Shown here one piece after another: positions 45,453 through 58,226 of a DNA stretch of 64,000 nucleotides. The position numbers were made by a program, and so were the translations under genes. Below the pieces are notes generated by a model. It saw only the letters and a list, made by a program, of their open reading frames with translations. It did no database searches and was not told the origin of the DNA. This stretch comes from Galerina marginata (lineage: Eukaryota; Basidiomycota; Agaricomycetes; Agaricales; Galerinaceae), in the NCBI GenBank assembly GCA_023014335.1, contig JAECYW010000002.1, positions 124,001 to 188,000 of the forward strand, read 5' to 3'. Numbering within the stretch: the stretch's first letter is position 1; every line of letters begins with the position of its first letter.

Positions 45453-48400
45453 GAAGGTCTGTCGGGGAACGTTGACTGACGTCCTTCCAAGGAGAGCTTG
45501 ATCATGGGCAAAATGGCTTCAGACGTGGGTGTGGTCAATTTATAGTCGTTTCGTGTTCTCCCCATGATTCTGACCCTGGATCATATGCTCGGCACCCGGC
45601 TTCTAATTGTAACGTTATTATATATGTTCGGGCAAAGTAGTCGAGTGGCGGGGTACCACAGTCCCAAATATACGCCCTGGCACTCGGCGGTGTGTCAATC
45701 AATGCAATGAATCACACACGCATCACGCACCTTCGCTAAGTGGAGTTAAAGGAGAACAACTCGTCTGGGGTAGCGTATGGTCATGAAATTCGAGAGGCAT
45801 TGTAAAAACTTTCCAAGCAACAGAACGAAACTTTCACAACTTGCGAAGCGGATATATTATACCACTCAATCCCCAAAAATTTCGAGTGAGACCCCATTCA
45901 AGATCCAGAAAGATAAAGATCAAAATCGTCCGTGGATTGCACTCGGAGTATATCAATAGCGTCCTGTGCTTCTGATGAAGAGCAAATGGGAAGGTTACTC
46001 GTTTGAGCTGCCGGATCCGATAAAGTTCACATTGACGTTTATGGGTGACGAGTGAATTTGTGCTCCAGATCGGGGGCCTGCGAACGATTCGGAAACACTC
46101 ATGTCGAAAGAGTGCATCTAAGCGCTGGCTGCGTCGGGAGATCCCGCTACAGCCGCCGATACGGGGTGAAATCTCTGGAATCTCGTGCTTTGGTTCTTGA
46201 ACGCCGACACCCATGAGGGTGGAGTCGGTCTCTCTCTCATTTTGAGGAGAGCCGGGAGCCGAGATCAATGGGGAATAACTTTAGTTGTAGGATTGGGTAT
46301 GTTTGGAACTCGAATATCCACCATGCTGGACTCTGTACCGGGACATCGTCAGGATTGTTTAGCGTCTTGGAAAGAAAAATTGCTCAACAGATTGAAAGTT
46401 CGGGGAAATGATCAACACAACACCGAAACGTATCATCAAACGAACGGACATTGCATGGGTGCGCTGAAGGCCTTCTGGGAATGTCTGGGAATGTGGTATA
46501 AGTACATCAATGCCTCAGCATCTGAACAAGAGGGTGCCAATATTTTGATTCTTATCTTGCCAGAATGTGTTGACGTACACTGGGCAGAATCGTATGAGTG
46601 GTAGGCGTAAGTGAAACAGATGGATACTGACATTCTCCAATCACCACATGTTGTTCTAAATATTAATACTGAAGCCAGTGATAATTCCGAGGCCACTGAA
46701 ATGAAAATGAACGGAACAGACGAAAAAGACAAACTAATGCTGATCACGAAAAATTAATAAAAAAATCCACGGTAGCCATACTTTTACCAAGTCCTTTTGG
46801 ACGGAGTAATTATAGAGTCAATCAAAAGGGTCACTCCGAAAAATAAGGAATGAAGAGCGAAATTTAGAGCCTTCCAGACTGCTATCACTACAAGGTAACA
46901 AAAAGGAGCAATTTCAAGAGTCCATACCGCTGATGAACAGGCCATGACACCTCGAAAGAAGCTCTGTTTAATGAGGAGCCTCCAATTGGTAGGTTCGAGC
47001 CTAATCCATCCTTAAGCGAAGTTGGGGCTTTCTCTAAAGAGTCCACATCTTCGGGGCCAATGTCGGGGCGCGCCCTCCGCTACGAGACGCTGTACTGTGC
47101 AGGCAACATGTCGAGAATGTCTCTGAAATGCGTGGGTAGAGGCCTGTAGAGGCATACCGGAGGCTGATGCTCCATTGATGGACTGAAGACAGCATGTGGG
47201 TATCCCGGGGATCGTTAGAGACGCGATTCGCACGAACCTAATCTGCCAAGGGGAACGTTAACACCATCTGGATTGTCTGTTAATAGATGTTTGCACCTAA
47301 ACCATACCACATAAACTCCTCCTCCTCCAGAGGTGCAGTTGTGAGCCACAACTTCTCGACGTTGGTTGACTACCTGCAAAAAATGCGCAGCGTCAGGTTG
47401 CAAACACACAATTTATCCACAAACGCGAACATGTTTAAGAGTCATCAATCTTACCAAAGTCTCACTCGTCAGGGGATTGGTCGGCCGACAGTCGTGGATG
47501 ACACCAAGTTGAAGGTAGCCTAAAAGAACGGAGAATATTTCGGAAAAACAGTTGTGTGTAAAGGTCGCGAAAAAAGGTGCAACACATTTCAGGTCGAGCA
47601 CCAGTGCTTCTGAAAAATGAAATTTAAACATTTATTGACAACGACCACAACTTCCACCTACCGCGTAATATAGTCAGCGTACACAGGTTTCAGGAGAGCG
47701 TACAGCGAGATAAATTGAACTGAGGCAAGGTGATCATCGTGTACCCTGGTCTCGTTGAAGACAAATGTTGTTCGGAGAAGCGGGACAGTTCGAAAAGACA
47801 ACAATATCCCAATGAAAAGGTTTGGTAGACACAAGTTACCGGATGATGAGTAAAGAAATATGACAGCTGTTATAGCAGATAAGTTCAACTGTCGGTGGAA
47901 GTCAAGCAGGAAACAAGCACAGACTTCCAAGCCAAGTATTTCACTGCGAAGCTGCGCCATTCCTTGTGGCCTAAATGTCATTATGAGGTCTCCTGACGCA
48001 AGAGAGAGTCCATAAGGTCCGAAGAAGAATGCTACTCAATGATTAGGAGTGATTAGGATGGTGGCGTAAGCATTCAAACGAAAGACGTACCCTTGATTAG
48101 TTACGTTGAACGAGATCTGGCAGCGATAAGTTTTGATTCTGCTTTTCTGTTGGAATTTTCCATCTTCTTTTATTTTCCAGCCGATCGATTGCACCGCCCA
48201 AAACTTCAATGTTTTCTCGATGAGCAGAGGTAAAGACAACTGAGAGAAAGGAAGCACATACTTGCAACTGATTTTTTTTGAGATGCAGAAGACCTGATTT
48301 CGAGGGTCGTTCAGCATCCTGTTAGCTTTCGTCCATGTCTGCTGTGGCGGTCACGTCGGCAGTGAACACTTTGGCGCTGAGTTCTTGGCCCTTGTGCAGT

Positions 48401-48963
48401 GCAATGTTGACTATAATATATGGTTCGGGAGAATCAATTGAGTTCCTTTCGACTTCCAAACTGTCTTCGTGTCGCCTAAAGACCTTTGATTCAAAGTAAA
48501 ACTCGATATGCCCGGACGTCGCAATGTGTGATGCCTTGAAGGCGAAAAAACAGACACAACACCCGTAATTAAGCTGCCTCAATAATGTTATCCCCTAATC
48601 CCAGTTAGTAAAACCTACACTCAGATCGCAGTCAGTGGCATTGAAAAATTGTTATACAAAATTTAAAAAAATACCTCGCGAAATTTAGAATTGGCAGGAT
48701 TCAAAATCCTTGACTGCTGCACAATTTTGGTATTCTCACCAAACGCGAAGTTGGCGATGTAAAACAACATTCACGAGCAGCTCATCGCTCATAGACAGCA
48801 GGAATCGAAAGTAATTCAGAATTGAATGTGGCATGACACTGGACAGTGAAGAGTGGATGAACATCACCGTCAGCGGACACGTCGCGTCGACAAATGTTCC
48901 CACGGGTTAACACTGTAATTTCATCTTTCTTCCATCGCTGGTCGTCGGTAGATTCCATTCACA
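45453..48963. other. 3.5-kb region, no gene recognised
   Basis: Moderately long frames occur: 45834-46268 minus, 46185-46604 plus, 47658-47981 minus, 48322-48582 minus. Those at 47215-48582 minus could be exons of one gene, because acceptor- and donor-like sites flank some of them (for example GTAAGATTG...TTTGCAG between 47625 and 47400). I could not recognise a family or join a consistent protein. Confidence 0.35.
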
Positions 48964-51900
48964 ATGGCCTCCTCGTCGGACTCATCATGCTACACGGTCG
49001 TATTTGAGTCCAGTGCCGAGTATCCTTCAGCATCGGAGCTTCGCTCAGGTCTGGAGAAGGGCTCTGACGAGGTCAAAATCGACACGTTGCGGAAGATTAT
49101 AGTATCGACTATCAATGGAAACCCCCAAGTGAGCGCCAATATACCCTTTACATTTGGTTTTACTAACGAACTATTAGCCGACGTTGATGATGCCCATCAT
49201 CCAATTCGTTATGCCTTCACGGAACAAGCAACTGAAGAAGTTACTTCACTTTTATTGGGAGGTTTGCCCAAAGTACGACGAAAACGGGAAGCTCAAGCAG
49301 GAAATGATTCTCGTCGTGTATGTTTTAATTCTTCCCACTCAATATTCTTGATAAACTGATTTTTTGAATCAAGAAACGCGATTCGAAATGACTTGGTATG
49401 TAACTTATTTGCTTCAGCAATTGCTTAACATCCGCTGAGGTCCAAACAGCAACACCCAAATGAATACATCCGTGGTGCAAGTTTGCGCTTCCTGCAAAAG
49501 ATCGCGAAAGACCAGGAGCTGTTGGAGCCTCTGATACCGACTTGCCGAGCCTGCCTTGAGCATAGACACTCATATGTCCGCAAAAATGCAGTTTTCGCTC
49601 TATATTCCATCTATCGCGAATTCGAGCACCTCATACCCGATGCCGCCGAGCTCATGCACACCTTCCTCATCGCAGAGAGCGACTCGTCCTGTAAACGCAA
49701 CGCCTTCGTCTTCCTCGCGCATTGCTCTATGCCCAAGGCAGTGGAATATATTCTGAGCATCTACGACTCAATTGGAACGTTGGATGAGGCTTTGCAGATG
49801 AGCATAATTGAAGTTATTCGGCTGGATTGCAAGAGTGATTCTGCTCATCGTGTACGTCTTTCGGGCCCAAGCCTTTGTGGTCTCAAATTAACATGACTCC
49901 AGCCAAGATATATTCGCTGTATCTTTGAACTCCTGAATGCTTCATCGCATGCTGTCAAATACGAAGGCGCAACCACCCTTACGACTCTCACACAAAATCC
50001 AGCTGCCGTCAAAGGTCAGTATCTCCACCAATTCTTTCTTATTTATGCTGATTCGCCGCTCCAGCCGCCGCCTCCTGCTTCATTAACCTTGTCATCAAGG
50101 AATCCGACAACAACGTTAAGCTTATTGTCCTAGACCGCCTAGATAATTTACGTGCCAAGCATGGCCATGTCCTCGATGGACTAATTATGGATGTACTTCA
50201 AGTTCTGTCCAGGCATGTCCTTTAATTTCTTTTCTTTTGTTATAGCTTTAACTACGCGGTACAGCGCGGATATGGAAGTCCGTAGGAAAGCCATGAGCAT
50301 AGTGCTGAGCATGACTTCAAGCAGAAACGTCGAGGAGGTTGTCCTATTCCTGAAGAAGCAACTGCAGAAAACCCAGGAGGCAGACTTTGAGAAGGTACTT
50401 GGGAGATGTTGCTGAAACGTGGTTTGTTTAACTGAGAAGCTCTGTTATTCCTCAGGCTCCTGAATATCGTCAACTCCTTATCCAATCTATCCATGTAACC
50501 GCCATCAAATTTTCAGAAGTCGCCGCCAGCGTTGTCCACGCCCTCATGGAATTCCTTGGCGATTCCAACAACCCTTCCGCCCTCGATGTCGTCGCCTTCG
50601 TACGGTACGTAGAATAGCTTCTGTAGTAAAATTAACAACCTTCTAACCATCTGAATATTTTCAGGGAGGTTGTCGAAAAGTTCCCTCATCTCCGCTCAAC
50701 CATCTGCGAGAAACTCATCTCTACCCTCTCAGAGATCAAATCTGGCAAAGTCTTCCGCGGCGTCCTCTGGATCTTGGGAGAATATGTGGAATCTGTTGTT
50801 GACATTCAAAGCACAATGAGAGAGATCAGAAAGGTTATTGGAGAGATCCCTATTCTCGCATCGGAACAACGGCTGTTAGATGAAGCAGGCGGAGATGGTG
50901 GCGAGGAGGACGCGGAGAAGGAGAAACCAAAAGCCGAGGGCGGAGGTCGACCCAAGGTGCTGGCGGACGGAACGTATGCCACCGAGTCTGCCTATACCAG
51001 TACGAATGTGGCGAGGTTAGAGGCGGTGAAGACGGCTGCCAAGCCACCTTTGAGAAGTAAGTTGGTTTGGATGTGGGATGTATTCAATCTGCTGATTGTT
51101 TTTGTTAGCATTAATTCTGGGTGGCGACTTCTTCACTGGCGCCGTGTTGACTGCCGCTTTGACCAAGCTGGTCCTACGCTTTGACGAAAAGGCGACCGAT
51201 AAGGTTGCTTCAAACGTGCTACGAGCTGAAGTTCGTCCCCTTTCTTGTCTGTTCATGTTTGCCTTCAAATAACCAAATTTCTTATCTAGTCGATGCTCAT
51301 CATGACCTCCATCATCCGAGTCGGTCAATCCAAGTTTGTAACAGTACAAATCGACGAAGATTCAAATGAACGCATCATGAACTGCATCCAGACATTGAGC
51401 GAGCTGGAATCCCAGCCCGCTGTCCATGAGATGTTCTTGGAAGACACAAAGACGGCGTACACCAAGATGCTTGGCGCCCAAGAGGTTATTCCTTTGTCCC
51501 GAAAACTGGTTCGGATTGGTATTGACCCGTGTTCTTATGTTCTAGAAACGTGCCGCGGAGAAGAAGGAAGCTGAAACGACGAAGGCGGTCGCTATTCAAG
51601 TCGATGATCTCCTGTCTTTCCGTCAGTTCTCGAAGAAGACTGCTGATGATGCCATTGACGTCCGTGTCGTATCGTTGTCTTCTCGTTCTCATGATTCTAA
51701 TATTATTATAGTATGATGAAGATGTTGGTCGTGCCACTGGCGCCGGAGAGGTCCAAGAAGACTTTATGTCGAACCTCAGTCGCATCTCACAACTAACAGG
51801 TTGGGCATAATAGTTCTGCAGCATGCAGTGCCCTTCAGCTGATCGTGTGCTAAATACAGGCTTTTCCGACCCTATATACGCCGAAGCTTATGTCAAGATG

Positions 51901-52853
51901 CACGGTTTCGATATCCTCCTCGGTTAGATTTCCTCCGTTCCATTGTTAGCCCTCGATTGACTTTCGATGTCCAGATGTTCTTTTAGTCAACCAAACCGCT
52001 AATACGCTGCAGAACCTCTGTTTGGACTTTGCTACACTCGGCGACTTGAAGATCGTCGAGCGACCTACGGTCTACACAATTGCCCCTCACGGCTTCCAGA
52101 GCATCAAAGCGACCATCAAGGTCTCATCGACCGAAACCGGTGTCATCTTCGGTAGCATTCTTTGGGAAGGACCTAATATGTCAGAAGCATGTGTGATCTT
52201 GAACGACATCCACATCGATATCATGGACTATATCAAACCAGCGTACTGCAACGAAGCTCAGGTGCTTTTCTTCCAGATTTCATCCAGCCCAGCATTTACT
52301 GATGAGTCCTGCAATCTCAGTTCCGCAGCATGTGGACCGAGTTCGAATGGGAAAACCGCGTCAACGTCAACAACCCCATGTCGTGAGTCGCCGCCTCGCC
52401 CTTGGCACCTTTTTATAACCTCGTTCTCACCAACCCCGCAAAATGCCTCAGCGATCCGCGTGAATATTTGAAGCACGTCATGAAAGCGACGAACATGTCA
52501 TGTCTCACCCCAGAAGGCGCCACGTCTGGCGAGTGCGATTTCCTGTCGGCAAATATGTATGCGCGAAGTCTGTTCGGTGCGTCTGGTTAAATGTTCATCC
52601 CTCTGTGGGTCGGGCCTGACTCCGTTTTCAGGCGAGGATGCGCTGGCGAATCTGAGTGTGGAGCGAACAGAAAATGGCACCATCACTGGACACGTTCGTA
52701 TTCGTAGCAAAACACAAGGTATTGCCCTTTCGTTGGGTGATAAAATTACGATGGGTACGTGTACTACTTAATCTTCTTGATGGTTACCTGAAGCTCATCG
52801 ACCTGGGGTTTCCTTTTCCAGCGCAAAAGGACAGCAAGCCGCTATTGGTCTAA
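48964..52853 (+). CDS. SEC26: Coatomer subunit beta (beta-COP)
   Basis: A gene of roughly a dozen short-intron exons, starting [20 protein letters not shown] and ending [13 protein letters not shown] (TAA 52851-52853). The N-terminal adaptin/HEAT part reads [60 protein letters not shown] and [20 protein letters not shown]; later [15 protein letters not shown] and [20 protein letters not shown]. The C-terminal appendage domain carries [20 protein letters not shown] and [20 protein letters not shown]. Total length is near the usual ~950 residues. Beta-COP is part of the COPI coat that buds Golgi-to-ER vesicles, and it is essential in yeast. All parts look intact. Confidence 0.96.
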
Positions 52854-53016
52854 GATGATGAATAGACCCAGGCTCCTTTGTGTGGACTTCGTTTGTAGAT
52901 TGTCGCGTTAGTTCGGAATAATTATTTTCATTCACAATTTAATCGGCAGGAAAAGGGCTCGAATTAGAAACATGTGGCCACAATACCATTCACGCTGATT
53001 TGGCAACAACGTCGCA

Positions 53017-54034
53017 TTATTTACTCTGCATTTGGTACTGTTCCAAAACTTGCAAAGTCAAGAGTTTGCATGGTGAAAAGAAGCATCTAAATCTATGATT
53101 AGAAGTCTCAGATGAACTGTTACACGCCTCTATCTCTCCACTCCCTGAAGAGGCTCTACAAGTCATCGGCTTCTTCCATCTCATCTTGCAGCCAGATGGG
53201 TTATTAGCACGTCGACACCTCTCCAGATCCACCAAGAATACATCACCTCCTGATATCCTACAAAAGTTACGCCGCGCGATATCACGATGAACAAAATCAG
53301 CATCATGGATGTCTCGGAGAACTTTCTCCATTGTCGCACGAAGTGCCTCGTTAATTTGGTCGGATTCAGGAATAGCGTCACCCAACAGATTCCGGTGCGA
53401 AGAGCTGCAGAATCACCAAAAACCTGGTAGAAGCCGTACAGCATAGGGATTGCTTTGCCTGCAAGATTTTTCAGAGCGGCATACCTACGGGCTTTGCATG
53501 CTAATCGCAGTCATGTCAATATAGCACATGGCATCGACGATTTTGAAAACAACATCGAGATTGGTGTCCTTGATGGGTCCCTGCAAAAGTCGATCATTAC
53601 CACATACTTAACCAGTGTTCCACGGCGAGCGGAGGCTGCAGAGCTCATGCGAAAAAGCAGAGACTATAATCAAGAGCGACACAGTGGTATTTACCATGAA
53701 CAGGAACCATATGATAATCTTTTCCAATGTGGATAGCCTTCTCTCGTTCGGCCAGGATGCTGTGGAGGTCCCAAAAATTTTCGACATGTCGGGGCAGCAT
53801 CAGGTGTAGGAGACGCATAAAAATCATTCCAACCCAGGCTTTTATCATCGAGATCTGTCCGACCAGATCGAGTACTGCGTACTCGAGAGTCTTAAGCGTT
53901 GGCGTTTTGGCGCGGCGCAGAAACAAGGCAGGCTTCCAATTTGTGACGATACCGAACTGGTGGTTGTTAAAGGTCATATACCCGCATATCTGGTGGAGAG
54001 CGAGCCTCCATTGACTGGCGGCTGGAGGTACCAT
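53017..54034 (-). pseudogene. Protein-kinase-like gene, frameshifted
   Basis: On the minus strand an N-terminal part (QICGYMTFNNHQFGIVTNWK, ALFLRRAKTPTLKTLEYAVL) is followed by a lobe with KNLAGKAIPMLYGFYQVFGD. The catalytic loop comes next, RDIHDADFVHRDIARRNF, then VFLVDLERC in place of DFG. The two kinase segments lie in different frames: the first runs into an unrelated frame near 53395 while the second begins there (GDAIPESDQ). A 19-base gap is too short for an intron. This is a degenerate copy of a fungal FunK1-like or similar kinase family often expanded in mushrooms. It is convergent with coatomer beta. Confidence 0.65.
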
Positions 54035-54044
54035 GGCATCAGCA

Positions 54045-54300
54045 AAACGGCAATTTAGTTTCCGGTTTTTGCCGGTTTTCTTGGCTTTCTGGGTTTCTGG
54101 AAACCTGAAAACCCTGGAAAGGGAAGTTATACTACATTTAGAAAAGGGTCCAGTCAGGGTTGAAAAGGGCCAGAATAATCTGTGCGACGAGCCAGGGACA
54201 GGTTTCCTGAAATGGGGACATAGGTTTCCAAGTTTCCAGTTTCGACGGTTTTTTACGGTTTTTGGCGGTTTTTCAGGTTGAGAAACCCGTGGAAACTAAA
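54045..54300. repeat. GGTTTCC/GGAAACC-rich repeat cluster
   Basis: Words such as CCGGTTTTTGCCGGTTTTC, GGTTTCTGGAAACCTG, CTGAAAACCCTGGAAA and CGGTTTTTGGCGGTTTTTC recur in both orientations over 250 bases, so the segment can fold back on itself. It may be a degraded miniature element. Confidence 0.45.
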
Positions 54301-54829
54301 ATGCTTGAATACTGATGACTGGGCGATGGCGAGGATACGGATGAGATCTGGCGAGGCAAATCAGCTGGGAGTGAGAATGAGACGGACCAAAGGCATTTTG
54401 CCGTACTGTAGGTGCATGCGGGCGGCAACGAGGCATGTTGATATCTGGGATAATGCAGTTGGCAGGATGATGCACCTCCTTCGTTGTTGGCTCTGTGCGT
54501 GATATGGTGAGTAAACTGGTCGACGCATCCCACAACTCACCTCGCAGGCGCTATCCAGTCGTGACAACCCAGCCTACCCTCTTTGCCTCCTACCCAAATA
54601 ATAGCCGGCCCACTGAGATAAGTCCACGCGCTCCCAATTCAACTAGCTGCAAACACGGTTGGAGCCAGGCAGGAGCTCCGCGAGATGGAACTGAATTTCG
54701 AGGATAAAAAATCATCAAAGTACTCTATCCGTATTTAATTTTGCGATGTTGTACTACAATATAATAAAAAGGTATCCCGATGGTATTCAGGACTCCGGAA
54801 CTCTCGAGGATTGCATCGGATTGGCATCG
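54301..54829. other. Unique sequence before the right duplication arm
   Basis: No gene is recognised. The junction with the duplicated block lies near 54830. Confidence 0.4.
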
Positions 54830-55397
54830 GACGACGGAGGCGTTCCAAGAACGGATCAGAGGTGTACCGGTCCGGGTTTCCGGCCCTGAGGCGGCCTGTC
54901 TCGGAAACAACCGCAAACATCGGTTGATTCTGCTGTCCCCAACCAGCACTGTGTTTCCTCGCCTCTCCTTTGCCCATCCCCGCATCCAAACCAATCCAGT
55001 GCTCTTGCATACCCTGCTTTCTGTTCCACATGGTTCGGGCTTGCTAATGAACCTGATCAATGAAGCTCGACGACATGGATCATTAGCTTCTATGCCTTCT
55101 TGATGCCTTCATTCGTCCAGCACGAACTTATTTAGCACTACTTGTAATATATTACCTTTTGTCTTTTCAACGGAAGCCTGAGCACTGAATTGCAGAGTTC
55201 AACAACGTCCAACCAACTGATTTAGCTCTCGCTTTCTTTGCTGTGGACTTCCGATCCCTGTTAGTATTTTTGTACGTAAACCAATCCATTGGGGTTCTTT
55301 GCTTGCCGAATGACCACGTTTCTCTCTTTTTTTATCAAGGTTCAAACAGAACATTTTCAGTGGCTTGATCTATTGTAATTCTGTTCAATCCTTTGGC

Positions 55398-58226
55398 ATG
55401 AATCACAAGCAAGACGATTTCTATCAGGACTCAGAAGACGATATCTTGTCCTCGTACCAACTAGAACACGACTGTAACTGGGAAAAGAGGGCTCGGAGGG
55501 CCAAGACTGGTACGCGCTGATTGATATCTGATAATTTTCTATTCAAACCTAATGATGTTCAGTAAATGTCTTGGCGCTATGTGTTCGCAGGGAATATCGG
55601 GAAAAGCTTCGATTGGATGGAGTACTGCGTAGAAATCGCTTGTGGTTCAGGGATATAGAGTTTTTCAGAACCATACCAATGGAAATCGTGTTGGAGGTAT
55701 GCACATGCAATCAGAAACACGCGATAAGCTCATGTCAAAACTCTCGATTTAGATCCTGGAGTATCTACATCCAATCGATCTTTTACAGTTGACTAAAACA
55801 GACACAACATTTCGAGAATTGCTCAAGGATCGATCGTCAACCTCAGTCTGGAGGTCGGCATTTGGGAATTGCCCTGATATTCCCAAGATTCCGTCAAACT
55901 TCACCGGTTACAAATGGGCTGTCTTATTGTTCAACCCTTCTATCTGTGAGGTTTGTCTTCTAAGGCATATCTTTAAACTCTGTTGATTCAAATGATAAAA
56001 CAGAGATGTTGTGCTAGTCCAGCGCATCTGATTCTCACATTTTATCGACGACAATGTGAAGATTGTATTCGTAAAGAGTGAACATAATCTCTCACTTCCT
56101 TATCCTGCCAACCCAGTTGAATGTTTGGTCAGGTTCATATCAGTGGCGGAATGCTATAATCAATATGGCTCTTCGGTTCTAAATCTGGCCAGGAAACCAC
56201 ATATTATATGTATGTTTTCATCCTTTCAGCTTCTAGTTGCCCGACCCAATACCCTTGACAAGCTGTAGTTATCGATCCTTCCGTTGAAGGGATTCCGAAT
56301 AGTTCCTCGGTCAGGATTAATAGGGCAGAGCTCAATGATATCGAATCTACGCTAGAAAGGCTACGAAATGCCATAGGCGCTGGTCAGCCAGATGCGAAAA
56401 AAGCACTGGAAAGCTACAAACTGGAAAGACATGAACTGATCACAACCAGCGAAGCTGTAATACACCCGCCCATTTTCCCATAGAACCTGTACTAACACCT
56501 TTGGTTTAGGAATATAGGAATTGTTTAGCCTGGGCGACATTGTACCAAAAAATGCTTTTACTCAATGCAAATTCAATGGTTTCTTCCTTGTTGGCAAAGT
56601 AAGCATGACGCTTTGGACAGTTACATGTGTCATACTGACCTTTTAATCAGTATCAAGGTCCGGTTCAAAAGGCTGGGGTTTGAAGCTGCAGACGTCGACA
56701 ACGCTGCATTCAATAGACAGATTTTAACAGATCTCGTCAACACGACAGGACGATTGGGATTGAGGAAAAGAGGCGTGTATTTCCTCTGCTCTAGCACCTT
56801 CTGCGCGCTGAAACTATTACTCTGGTAAGGCTGGGCTAAACTTCAGTCACTATTGGTACCAGCCATTACTGCTGCAACACAACGACGTTTGGAAATCGAG
56901 CGTAGAAAACTCCTTGAGCAGCGCACCGACTTTGTCAAAGGGGTTTATAAGGATTGCCCCCCAGCGACGTGGGCCTACCTTCCACCATTCACCACGGTTA
57001 TGCAGTTTGACTCTGTATCGAGTCTGACAAACGCACCTCCTGATGACCCGCTTGTTGAAAAAAACGTTCTCAAGCTTCTTCCTCAGGAGGTTGACGACTG
57101 GACGACATCGACGATGAAAAAACTCGTCTCCTTCCTACCCAGCTCTTCATGTGCTCAAGAAGTTGTCGAAAGCACGACGTCCCCAGATCTCAGTGCTCTA
57201 AACCTTGCGACTTCGGTTTTTCAGTGCCATGGCTCCGAGTCTATGCGTAACGATCACCAAGTAAGAAGCTGCTTCATAGGACCTTATAGGTATGCTCCAC
57301 CGCGCTGTCGCGCATCGGAGCGAGCAGGAGGCTGCTTGATAGGATGGGATGGTGCAGTGCCCCACTTGAGCTGTTACGCATTGGGACAAGGCTGGGAGAA
57401 GGGGCTGCATTTCTCGCAGCGCGGACACTATGCTGCAATAATACTTGTACGACTGCTCGGACTCGACCCTGCCACAACCAAAATTTGGGAAATGGACGCG
57501 CTGGATAAGCGTTTCATTTGTTTGATATGTCGTCCGATGCGTGTTGGCAGGACGGCGCACACCTGGCAAGATGCTGTAAGTTCGTCCTCTTCAAAAGGAA
57601 GTTTGCCTAATTGATTATCTTCAGGTCCATCATCACATTGAAACGGGAAATAGAAACTACGACATCCACGATACTGTGTCGTGGGGCCTGGTAGGACCTG
57701 AGGCGGAAGCGGAGTTAAAGTCGCGAGAGGAACATAAGGCCTATATCCGGCAGTCTGAGCGCAACTGGATGTGCAACCACTGCCCTGAACATTTCGAGAA
57801 TCGTTTACCCCTGGCGGCCGTCATCGAACACGCCAAAGAAATGTGAGTGCATTCTGTCAGACTCATTTTGTGGATACTTAGTTCAAACCAATGATTGTTC
57901 CAGTCATGACATATCGAGCCCAATCAATAACTTGGACTATGTATATTTTTTGGTCAACAGGACGTACCGCAGCCCTCTTTGCGTCTATGATCGCGAGTTT
58001 GTTTGCTTACAATGTGCGTCGACGAAATGCAGGCTCTACCGCTGGAAGGACGTCCAGGCACACCTCAAGGATTCGTATGTCTTTACTTCTGCACCTGTTT
58101 TTCTCCGACGTTGACGTTGGGTCTAGCCATGGCCTTTCAGCGCCTGTTGAACATAAAGATTGGAAGAAGATAAATACCATACTGCGGACTCTATCCACCT
58201 CGGATGAACAAAAAAAGGTTCAGTAA
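55398..58226 (+). CDS. Multi-zinc-finger F-box protein, copy E (740 aa, 12 exons)
   Basis: Exons 55398-55509, 55563-55696, 55753-55950, 56004-56070, 56117-56209, 56269-56456, 56510-56598, 56651-56774, 56847-57575, 57625-57842, 57904-58074 and 58127-58226 sum to 2223 bases, exactly 741 codons. All introns are GT...AG and 46-72 bases long. Residues ~75-120 form an F-box (IPMEIVLE-ILEYLHPIDLLQLTK). Cys 147/150 and 166/169 make a zinc cluster; the usual CERCG is CERCC here. RINRAELNDIESTLERL is a likely coiled coil. The long exon 9 holds GWEKGLHFSQRGH and FICLIC. CNHC at 628-631, then FVCLQC and KCRLYRW, form further Cys/His sites. F-box proteins normally link substrates to SCF ubiquitin ligase; the target is unknown. 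This is the best-supported member of the family. Confidence 0.88.

Noticed and set aside
46980..47010. T-arm-like GGTTCGAGCCTAATCC on the plus strand
   Set aside because: No matching D-arm, anticodon stem or acceptor stem upstream.
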